A DNA stretch of 62,500 nt, from positions 1-62,500 of the forward strand of contig RPFO01002179.1 in assembly GCA_009746045.1 (NCBI GenBank), in the 5' to 3' direction. Position 1 is the stretch's first letter, and every line of letters begins with the position of its first letter. Positions 31,340-40,363 of the stretch are shown in pieces. Both the position numbers and the translations under genes were made by a program. The stretch is from Mesostigma viride (lineage: Eukaryota > Streptophyta > Mesostigmatophyceae > Mesostigmatales > Mesostigmataceae). The notes below the pieces were generated by a model, which made no database searches, was not told where the DNA came from, and saw only the letters and a program-made list of their open reading frames with translations.

Positions 31340-31560
31340 CTAGTTGCCAACATGCAGGTGGACGTCAGCAATAAGACCCATGTGAGCAGGGCATAACAAG
31401 GAGTGTGGGCAAGTAATCTGACCATAGCCAGGACGTAGCATGGCTGTACAAGGACTAAGCTAAGGCTATGGCTGTGTACCGTGCGTGAGCGGTGCACGTG
31501 ACTAGGTAATTAGTTGGCACAGCTAGGCAAACATTCTCACAGGCAAACATTCACAGCGAG
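31340..31560 (-). mobile_element. RetX fragment (minus)
   Basis: Reverse complement of the RetX 3' untranslated region: AATAAGACCCATGTGAGCA, AGGAGTGTGGGCAAGTAATC and ACGTAGCATGGCTGTACAAG all recur in plus copies at 32712-32860 and 33470-33590. Confidence 0.65.
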
Positions 31561-31561
31561 C

Positions 31562-31620
31562 AAGATGTCCTACAAATGCTATCCTACGCTGCCTAATCTC
31601 GTCCGAAATACGAGGCATCT
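31562..31620 (-). mobile_element. Short LINE-P RT fragment
   Basis: About 59 bp matching the segment that encodes MPRISDEIRQRRIAFVGHL in LINE-P (minus strand). The following 31621-32030 holds no recognisable feature. Confidence 0.6.
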
Positions 31621-32030
31621 TGATATAATTTCACCATGCCACTTTCCAACTCCGAATTCGATTCCATCCAGAGCCAATTTTTCACTCGTGAACTTGTACA
31701 TGTCACCAGTCCCAAATGCCCACGTGCACAGAACTTTTAGGTTCAATGAGATCGATGTCAGCCGGCACAGTTATGGCAGGCATCACAATGATCGATCCGG
31801 ATTGATCAGTCCCTTCACCTCCTTATGGGCTATGGCTAACTACTGTTCCTATAACTTCTTCTTTCAAATTCGAGTGGGGTGGTCACCTGCTTGCTGCAGC
31901 ACTTGTCTCTAGCTTCAATGACCATTCATGATCAGGTAATCTTTATGTTATCTGCATGCCAACCCACCAAAAGCATAGTTGTCTCACTCCTTGCTCCGTG
32001 GCATACCTTATGGCATGAAACCTATGGTAG

Positions 32031-33000
32031 TCACTGCCGCCATGGCAGCCATGCTTAGAATGTTTGCCTAGCTGTGCCACCATACCTAGTCACGTGCACC
32101 GCTAACACACGGTACACAACCAGCCATTAAATCAAATTAAATTAAATTAAATTATAACATGCCTCCGTTGGGAGATCATGTAGCACATATTCCTTGATGG
32201 TTGGGTGGGATGGAAGGAGCCGCGTAATTGAACTAACCTAACTCTAATCTAGCTAGTCTAGAAAAATCCTAATTACCCTACTCATCAAAACGCCTCCTCC
32301 GCTTGGGGGGAGGTGGTTTGCCCACAGGGTCGGGCGTGTGAGCCTTGACAATCCTCTTCCACCGCGTCTTGTTCTGCATGGCAGTCCAAAGACTTAGGGA
32401 GAGAGAGTGGACGCGGTATTCAAACTGGGCTGGGACCAGTAGGTCATCCAGCAACATCTGTACGTAGTTTGTGACATGTTTCCCTACCTTTTTGGGAATG
32501 TCCTTGGGGCCAGGCCAGGTCAGAATGTGCCGTCCTGGCTGGCCAAGCCGCTGGGGGCCGGCCAGACCAAGGGCGGTGTCGACCTAGCTGGCTGGTGCGC
32601 GCAAGGTGTCCTACAAATGCTATCCTACGCTGTCTAATCTCGTCCGAAATACGGGGCATGCCCTGCTACAAAGACTCTGATGACGGGCGCTTGGAAAACA
32701 CAACCAGCCATAGCCTTAGCTTAGATCCTTGTACAGCCATGCTACGTCCTCGGGCTATGCTCAGATTACTTGCCCACGCTCCTTGTTATGATGTGCTCAC
32801 ATGGGTCTTATTGCACCCACAGATCTTGCCGGATCGTTTACCGAGTCCGATTGCAGCTGTGGCATGTCTTTGTGGCATGAAGGAGAAAGGGGGGTCTCTG
32901 CCCTTTCTTCCTGTTGTGCGCACACAGGGATTAAAAGCACTTCGGTGCTCCGTGATTCCCGGGCAACAGGAGCACGAGTTTAATAATTAATTAATTAATG
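32031..33000 (+). mobile_element. RetX copy 1, interrupted by LINE-P copy 3
   Basis: Matches RetX copy 2 in the 3' untranslated region: GTCACTGCCGCCATGGCAGC, ATGTTTGCCTAG, ACAACCAGCCATAGCC, then the terminal GTGCTCCGTGATTCCCGGGC..GGAGCAC hairpin and AATTAATTAATTAATG tail. Split at 32128-32697. No coding part is retained. Confidence 0.8.
32128..32697 (-). mobile_element. LINE-P copy 3, 5'-truncated
   Basis: 14-bp TSD ACACAACCAGCCAT at 32114-32127 and 32698-32711. The 3' tail at the left is (AAATT)n. It contains the 3' untranslated region and the last ~140 codons of the RT protein (SDEIRQRRIAFVGHLARTSQ and following), with a frameshift. 570 bp. Confidence 0.9.
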
Positions 33001-33070
33001 GCACATGTGAGACTCAAGAACTTACTTAGACATTGCTGTCTATGTGCTATCCCCACATCTATGCATCACT

Positions 33071-33766
33071 AGTCCTGCCCCCATCACCAGTACTGAGCTC
33101 ACATTCCCTTCCCGTGAGGACAAGCAGCGGTTCCAGTCTCTCGTCGCAAGCGGTTGCACGACCTCACCTGGACGCTGGATGACGACCTGACACCCGCTCA
33201 GCAGCAGCAGCGACGTGACCTGTGGCCTGAATACCTCCGCCACAAGCAGGACCCCCAGAAGCCCAAGGTGTACTGGAGGGGCGGGGACCTGATCAATGAT
33301 CAACCACAAGATGTGGACGCCCCCAGCGGGCTATATGGAATAGCTTGTAGCCCTAGCTTGACTTCATTGGTAGTCACTGCCGCCATGGCAGCTATGCTTA
33401 GAATGTTTGCCTAGTTGTGCCACCTTACCTAGTCATGTGCACCGCTATCGCACGGTACACAATCAGCCATAGCCCTAGCTTAGTCCTTGTACAGCCATGC
33501 TACGTCCTGGCTTCGATCAGTCAGATTACTTGCCCACGCTCCTTGTTATGATATGCTCACATGGGTCTTATTGCACCCACAGACTGCCGGATCGTTAGCA
33601 TGTCCGTTTAGCTAGCGTGCCCGCATGCAGCTGTGTCATGCCTTAGGCATGAAGGAGACTGGGGGTCTCTGCCCTTTCTCCTGTTGTGCACACACAGGGA
33701 TTACAAGCACTTCGGTGCTCCGTGACTCCCCAACGGGAGCACGTGTTTAGTTAATTAATTAATTAA
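33071..33766 (+). mobile_element. RetX copy 2 (ORF1-domain retroposon)
   Basis: Direct repeat ATGCATCACTA at 33060-33070 and following 33766 marks the ends. The element carries an ORF1-like domain, about 350 bp of untranslated sequence, a stem-loop GTGCTCC...GGGAGCAC and a (TTAA)n tail. It has no RT and so must be mobilised in trans. It sits in LINE-P copy 2 at the start of the RT domain. Confidence 0.78.
33154..33414 (+). CDS. ORF1-like C-terminal domain of RetX
   Basis: 86 codons: LTWTLDDDLTPAQQQQRRDLWPEYLRH, then KVYWRGGDLIND. Immediately upstream, in another frame, TFPSREDKQRFQSL is recognisable as the preceding strand of the same fold. This resembles the C-terminal region of L1-like ORF1 proteins, which bind RNA. 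The 5' end is truncated or frameshifted and the last ~30 codons run into the untranslated region. Its function as a separate protein is not shown. Confidence 0.5.
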   Translation: MHDLTWTLDDDLTPAQQQQRRDLWPEYLRHKQDPQKPKVYWRGGDLINDQPQDVDAPSGLYGIACSPSLTSLVVTAAMAAMLRMFA

Positions 33767-33775
33767 TGCATCACT

Positions 33776-34225
33776 ATGGTGGTCTTCATGCGCATGATGC
33801 TGCACAGGCTCCGCGCCGCGGTGGACCCACACCTGGGTGAGTCTCAGATGGGTTTCCGTCGTGGTCGTAACACTGTCATGGCTGTGTTTGTCGCGCGCTG
33901 GTTGATGGAGGAGGTGCGTCGACTTCCCCCTGACAGTTTGCCGCTGGTCTTCATTTTTGTTGACTATATCAAGGCCTTTGACACGGTTCTCTGGGAGGCT
34001 CTTTGGGCCATCCTAGCTCTGGATCGGGTACCACCTGCGTTTATTGCTGCCATTCGCCGACTGTATGAGGGCTCACAGGCAGTAGTGCGGACTGCGGAGG
34101 GCACTCACTCCACCATTCCCCCTTCACCACGGGGTGTGGCAAGGTTGTGTCCTGTCCCCATACCTGTTCATTATTGTCGTGGATCACGTCATGCGCCGGG
34201 CACGCGCGCGCTTTACTGCTCTTAA
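33776..34225 (+). pseudogene. LINE-P RT, N-terminal palm segment
   Basis: Carries HLGESQMGFRRGRNTVMAVFVARWLMEEV and VDYIKAFDTVLWEALW, the first catalytic Asp region. A frame change near 34140 (GVARLCPVPIPVHYCRGSRH, where the related copy reads VLSPYLFIIVVDHVMRQ) shows decay. It is cut by transposon E at TTAA 34222-34225, inside RARFTALKG. Confidence 0.8.
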
Positions 34226-36138
34226 GGGGAGGTGGCACCCCAAAACCCTTAAAAATTGAACTATGGTAATAACACTTGAAATTCATTTGCACAATGCTGA
34301 AATATGATTGCGGGCACTAAATAACATCTCTTGTGAGTTGTCCATGCACTCGTTGGGGGTACTACCCCCAAGTATACGTCAATATTGCGCTATAAATAGA
34401 AAAAGACGCTAATTAGGGCTGGGTATGCCCCAGCCAATGCACACATTAGTTGGCAACCAAAAATCAACCATTTGTAGTTCCCTGAGTGTGTAGCTTGCTG
34501 AGCTATTGACATCATGGAAATGGCAAAACCTTGAACAGTCATTAATTTTCCCGCAAAACAGGTCTTTTTTTACCGGACATTGGGAATAAACATATCATAA
34601 ACACTTCAGATAAGATCAGAATATCATAAACACTTCAGATAAGGCCACAAAATCAAGCGAAAATCCGGCTAACAGGGGGACAGCAGTGGTCCAAGTCCCA
34701 GGTCATTCCGACAAGTCTAGCTCAAGTTATAAGGTTTTGCGTGCTAAAACCTGAACATACGCTAAATGAGGTTTTTCTGTGTATAAGGCCACCTAGACAT
34801 CATGTTTTCCATCCAAGAAGCCAAAAAACATGCCCAACTCGATCACACAACATAAGAAAGGCTAGGCACCTCATCTGCCCTCCCCTGCCCTCAGCATGGC
34901 CAGCCTTGCCAGCGTGCGCATAGCAACACCATCGCTAGGCATACACGCACCAAGAGAGCATACACTAAGCTCAGCCCAAGGTTACCATGTAAATTTATGC
35001 CAAGAACTCAGCAAGTATACGTGTAAAAACCTTAGAAAGACTGCCCAAGCAATAGAGGCAACTGCAGCCTGCAAACTTGGCAGCAAATCATACATGTTGT
35101 CTGCCAAGCATTCACATCCTATCCAGCTTGCCTTGCTGCACACATAGCAGGGAAGTCTTAATGGTTATAGCTCAAGGAAAGCAATGGAAACACCTATCTA
35201 ATGCAATGCCACTCATGCAGTATGGCCAGCAAAAGAACCACTCTCACCTTCCTTTCCAATAGGGCAATTTGCTAAGAAGCTGATGCCAGCTTGTTAGCCT
35301 CTAGGCACATGCCGGATGTCGTTCTAAAACAGGCGTGTCAGATCCGGCACATAACAAAGCGTCTGAGCAAGCTCACGTCCAAAGGATTATGGAAAACAAA
35401 TGTCAACACATTACCAACAACTTGACCTCGGCGCATTTAGCATGCCAGCCACAAACTACACGAAATTGTACGAAATAGCTAGGAATCTGACGATGCAACC
35501 GAAAGAAATGGAGCGCTTCCTGCAGGGAAACTGCCCGAAAAAAAGGCGAAAGGCCGACGTTAATGCACCTGCCTGCGTGGAAATGTTTCATGCATAAACT
35601 GGCACGCAAGCTCGAACAATAAAAGACATCATCCATTGATCAGGCGAACAAGGAAGGTGCGCCTTCCGTGAATACGTCGAAGGCGACATGCGCAGGCCTG
35701 CGTAGGTTCTTACCTTGAATGCCGGAAATGTAAAAGAAACCGGGAAGCTTCGGCACAAACTCGACAACACCATTAAGTTAGCTTCGTAATCGCTCTTTAG
35801 AGCCTACGTTGCCTCACAATAGCTGCCGTAAACCTGCATTAAATTTCATGATCCGCAAGAGAAATTATATCCTGGACCCCCGCGCCCGTAGCCGTTCGAG
35901 AAATCAGCGATATTGCAAACCGTAAACTTTCCGCCACGAAATGAGGTCATCAACTACTCTTCTGCGAAATTCAAGCATTTTTTCTAGCTGTTTATGTGCC
36001 ATATCGATTAATATTGCATAAAGGCATGCCGCCATGGCCACTTCCGCGAGGGTTGAGCGGTCCGGGCACACATTATACACCGTACGGACGGTACCGCGAA
36101 TTTTTTGGCGCGGAAAATATTCGGCGCGCCACGTCCCC
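34226..36138 (-). mobile_element. TTAA/GGGGA-family transposon, copy E
   Basis: TSD TTAA at 34222-34225 and 36139-36142. Termini are GGGGAGGTGGCACC and, inverted, GGGGACGTGGCGCG. The uninterrupted LINE copy at 28259 has a single TTAA here, which proves the 4-bp duplication. 1913 bp. It is inverted relative to copy C and very similar to it. A small frame on the minus strand (35773 down to 35588, MVLSSLCRSFPVSFTFPAFK, followed by a GTAAGAACC splice-like site) is shared with copy C at 40729. No transposase is seen. Confidence 0.93.
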
Positions 36139-36172
36139 TTAAGGGGTTCGAGCCAGGCTTGGACATCCTTAA

Positions 36173-37874
36173 CCCCTAAATGGGCAGAAATACTGCCGAT
36201 GCATCGGCTGTAACTTCACAATTTTGCAAACCAGATGCCATCCAACCCACCCATATCCAATGGCTGTCCTTGGGGGCCAAGCATGTCCATGAGTTGCCCT
36301 TCGGGTTGGTATATCACAACCTTACATATATGCAGGGTAGGCCATGTATAACTGCCGTCAAAGTCAGGGGGGTCAAGACGAGCGTTTTCATTTTTGGTAG
36401 AATGTGCATTTTGAATTATGTTGTAAGAGCTAGGCACCGACCACTTCAGGGATGATAAACAATTAGTTGCTGAACAGTTTGAGCCATTGGGGTCATCATT
36501 TGGGTGGGTATACCAGCAGTTACACCTAGTACAGCCCATAGGGGTACCGTCATTGGTAAAAAGCAACCAAGGGGGTAGGAGTGGGCATACTACCTACTAA
36601 TACCTACTAATATGGCCCCCAACCATGCCACATAATACATTTCCCTTCCACAATGATGGGGAAACATAACTGCATCATCACACTGCCCTTACATGGCACC
36701 TATGTGCAGGTGCCACCTTGTCCATGCACGTAGGTAGCGTGGTACGGATACCCTACGCAAGGCATGCATTCTAGGAGGCAGCCACCAACAAACTAGTGAT
36801 TTTAAGCCTATTTCAGCTTGCCCTAGCAAGGATAAACTAGGCCTAAGCTGCTATAGCTTGCCAGGTGATGGCCAGCACACCTGGTGGCACATGCTGACAA
36901 TGGGAAGCTTCTACTCACCGGTTACATGCTTGATGATGCCACAGAGACCAGCCAACTGCCTCACACTCATGCAATATGTGTGTGGGAAATGTATAACAAA
37001 CATATATGGAGGTATTCAAACCCATACAGCCTCTAAAACTTTTCACCATCACCCTGTGGCAGGTCAACTGACTGAGGGAAGCATCTAAGAAGGGTGTTTT
37101 AGAAAGGGGCCAGGCCAGGGTCAAGAAAGAGCATGAATAATGCGAAAAGAATGTGCTACACAAGCTAGAACGTATATATAAACGTCAAACATCGATAGGA
37201 AAACGATAACTCAGCTTTACCAGACATGGATGGCGTTACCTTGGCCCAGGCGGTGGCCGCAATATGGCGCATTTCGGCACACCAAAGTTGTGCAGCATGG
37301 TCGCTGGATTCGGCGATTTCTGGCCACCCTTGCACGTTTACGACTACTATGTATCATAAAAAGTACAAAGAAACCAATATATCCTTTGAAATACGCCGGA
37401 AAGGTATTGCTGTCAACGTTTCTATCGTCCGGCCTGATCGCAGTTTTTTCCAGCAAGAACGCTGCCGACACCTATCAAATGGCATTCCCGCGAACCAAAA
37501 ATTGGCCTGTATCATCTTTAGGACGTATAAAATCAATTTCCTGAGTTTGGTCAGAAAATTCGAACGAAAACGTAAATGCCATGCGTGGGCGCAAGCCGCC
37601 ATGGCCAGGTCGTCGTTTTCCGGAATGCACGTTGTACGTGAAAAAGTACCCTGACCCCTAGTACTTTGACCGGCCAGAACACCTCTATAACTTTGTCAGA
37701 AGTATGCAAACCCTAGTACCATGCTGTGAGGAAAATTATAAACTTTCGATCTTCTCAGCTAAACGTTTCCTAATTCTCAATAGTTTTCGCGGCATTTGGT
37801 CCCCCGAGAAGGGGCCGACGTGTCGGCTGTAACTCAGTTTTTGGCGGAAAATCGGCAGCCAGACCATTTAGGGG
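36173..37874. mobile_element. TTAA-C transposon (piggyBac-like termini), non-autonomous
   Basis: TSD TTAA at 36169-36172 and 37875-37878. The perfect 11-bp terminal inverted repeat is CCCCTAAATGG/CCATTTAGGGG. Subterminal GCATCGGCTGTAACT and GTGTCGGCTGTAACT recur at the two ends in the same orientation. Interior 1.7 kb with no convincing coding frame (37226-37654 is open but unrecognised). CCC-starting repeats at TTAA fit piggyBac-like elements. Confidence 0.88.
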
Positions 37875-37878
37875 TTAA

Positions 37879-38794
37879 CGTGAAAGAGCACGGCGGGGTT
37901 AGACCTGGTTACCGCCTTGCCGACCTGATTTATGCGGATGATACCACTCTCATCGAGAGCCCCGAGCACATTCAGACCTGGCTGGACTGCCTGGGCCTGG
38001 AGGCGCGGGCGGTGGGGCTGGAGATTAGTGTCAAAACTGAGGCGATGGTGATAGGGGCATCCAGTAAACCACCGCTGCCGCGCCTGCTCGACGGGACGGA
38101 GGTCCCGTTCCGCGACCGCTTCAAGCTGTTGGGGAGCTGGCTTCCTGACACCGCCGACGATGTGGACACCCGCATCGCCCTTGCCTGGGCCAAGCTCCGT
38201 TCGCTCACACCTTACTGGCGCTCGAAGGGCCTGGACGGGCACCGCAAGCGCATGCTCTTCAAGGTCCTCGTCCTCACGGTGCTCACGTATGGCGCCGAGG
38301 CGTGGACCCTCCCACCCAAACTGGCAGCTCGGCTCGACGGCACAGTTTACAGGATGCTCCGGCAGGTCCTTAACGTAGGTTTTTCCGAGCGTCCGTCATC
38401 AGAGTCTTTGTATCATGGCATGCCTCGTGTTTCGGACGAGATTAGGCAGCGTAGGATAGCATTTGTAGGACACCTTGCCCGCACCAGCCAGGTCGACACC
38501 ACCCTTGGTCTGGCCGGCCCCCAGCGGCTTGGACAGCCAGGGCGGCACATTCTGACCTGGCCTGGCCCCAAGGACATTCCCAAAAGGGTAGGGAAACCTG
38601 TCACCAACTACGTTCAGATGTTGATGGACGACCTAGTGGTCCCAGCCCAGTTTGAGCACCGCATCCACTCTCTCTCCCGTCTTTGGACTGCCATGCAGGA
38701 CAAGACGCGGTGGAAGAAGATTGTCAAGGCGCACACGCCCGACCCTGTGGGCAAGCCACCTCCCCCCAAGCGGAGGAGGCGTTTTGATGAGTAG
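37879..38794 (+). CDS. LINE-P RT C-terminal half, long intact frame
   Basis: From the TTAA junction the frame is open to TAG at 38794: GYRLADLIYADDTTLI (catalytic YADD), KTEAMVIGASS, FKLLGSWLPDTADDVDTRIALAWAKL, RMLFKVLVLTVLTYGAEAWTL, LDGTVYRMLRQVLNVGF, SDEIRQRRIAFVGHLARTSQ, GRHILTWPGPKDIPKRVGK, and a basic C-terminus PPPKRRRRFDE. The upstream ATG at 37796 belongs to the inserted transposon. It is the best preserved LINE-P coding segment in the window, but its N-terminal half is separated and decayed. Confidence 0.85.
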
Positions 38795-38821
38795 TGTAGT
38801 TAGGATTTTCTAGATAGAGTT

Positions 38822-39698
38822 CAGTGTTTCGATTAGTGGCGATATGCCGCCAAATGTGGCGGTGTGGCACTTTTTTTGGTAAAATGTGGCGGTGCCACCC
38901 TATTTGACAAGGCCCCCAAGAAGCCACAAATTGGCCGTGCTGTTCTACTTTCTAGTTTCGTTTCGCCACAGAGTGGCCGTGCCTGAAGTTCACTCTAGTA
39001 CAGGTTACGCCACAATTGGCAGTGTCAGCCGAACTTCCGGCCGGCGTTCCGCCACGAATCTCCCTTTAGAAAAGTGCAACAGTGCATACCGCTAGATACC
39101 GCTTAGTGCATGTTAGTAGCGCCAAGTGGCCCGCTGGCCGCTGGACAGGCTGGGCACTGAGCAGTGACTACCGTAGTGAGCTAGACCGGTGCAGTGTGCA
39201 GTGAGCTAGGTAGAATCGAATTACAAGAATCAACCAAAGTCTTGTCCAATCAAAATCATCGTCTTCGGAGCAGTATCTTAGAGACGACAGTATCCTCGAA
39301 TCCATCGTCGAGAATGGGGACCGAATCATTGCGACAACGATATAAAAAAGTACGAAAAAGTACGCAAAAGTACGAACACAAACGAGCAAGTGCGGCGAAA
39401 TGCGTCGCACTGCTCAAGGATTAATCTACAGTACACGGGCGGCCGGCAGGCAGAGACCCGCCCTGTATACTCAGCCAGTACGGCGCCGCGCCGCGCTGAC
39501 CCCGCCGTTCTACTTGGTTGGCAGGCTTTGCTGCACCAATGAATGGTTGGAAAGCCAGCCCGCCACACGTGGCCGTGCCAAGCCCAATTTTAATTGGCTT
39601 AAAGCCACACATTGGCCGAGTCAACGGAAGTTTTTGTAGTTCAAAACGCCACAAGTGGCCTAGCGCCACTAGCAACAAAAACCTTTATCGAATCACTG
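38822..39698. mobile_element. hAT-2, non-autonomous hAT element
   Basis: 8-bp TSD ATAGAGTT at 38814-38821 and 39699-39706, in the LINE-P 3' untranslated region. Ends are CAGTGTTTCGATTAG and, inverted, CAGTGATTCGATAAA. Both halves are filled with GCCACA/TGTGGC motifs in both orientations (for example 38850-38925 and 39645-39670), resembling hAT subterminal transposase sites. 877 bp; a small coiled-coil-like Lys-rich frame (39194-39424) has no known domain. Confidence 0.9.
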
Positions 39699-39806
39699 AT
39701 AGAGTTAGGATAGTTCGATCACGCGGCTTCCTCCACCCCATCCATCATGGAATATGTGCTACATGACCTCCCCACGGAGGCATGTTATAATTTAATTTAA
39801 TTTTTT

Positions 39807-40363
39807 TTATGGTGGACTATTGCGCACGCCATTTTGATGCTCGTTTTTTAACCTGCACCCTCCAAAAACAAGTACGTAATCAAAATCAAATAATATCAAG
39901 GCAGGCTTCCACGAGTCAGATATTCCACAGTTCAAGCCTGGTCCTTCAATGGATCTAACACAGAGGCTCATTGCCGTAGAGGCCCCAGTGCATATATGGA
40001 AATTGCTGTCCGCATTTTCTGGACTAGGGAATGCGTAATTAGTGGGCTTTTCCAAAAACCAATCAACCAGATGCCCCAGCGTATATCTGAACGTTTGAAG
40101 GTGGGCCAACGTCCCTTGCTGCAATCTCTTCGGCACATAGTTGGTTCAGGTTTTCCCAGCTCCAGCTGAAGTACTCCATTTGGCAGAGCAAGCTGCGTAC
40201 AAAAACAGAACAGTCATGCTTGACAGGTTAGTTGGCACATTGGTGGAGCTTCAGTACGTGCATGCACGCCCGGAGACAACCGCACAGCCGGACCATGGTA
40301 GCTCGAGCATGCTGAACATTATCTTATCCGCGTTCTATGGTCATGGTGAACATAACAACTTAA
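39807..40363. other. Unassigned sequence with a 109-codon minus frame
   Basis: A minus-strand frame 40136 down to 39807 (HLQTFRYTLGHLVDWFLEKP..) is open but matches no family I know. It could be an exon relic. Nothing else recognised. Confidence 0.3.

Larger units (their letters stand above)
33767..39806 (+). mobile_element. LINE-P copy 2: composite, with three further insertions
   Basis: LINE pieces are 33767-34225, 36143-36172, 37879-38821 and 39707-39806 (and probably 33030-33060 upstream of RetX). They rejoin into one RT frame: MVVFMRMMLHRLRAAVDPHL, FVDYIKAFDTVLWEALWAIL, [insertions], GYRLADLIYADDTTLI. The 3' end is GGAGGCATGTTATAATTTAA plus AATTT and T-rich tail. Insertions are transposon E (34226-36138), TTAA-C element (36173-37874) and hAT-2 (38822-39698). 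The 5' end is not defined. Confidence 0.85.

Noticed and set aside
37226-37654. 142-codon ORF as transposase of the TTAA-C element
   Set aside because: No DDE-like residues or zinc-binding tail; overlapping frames are equally long.
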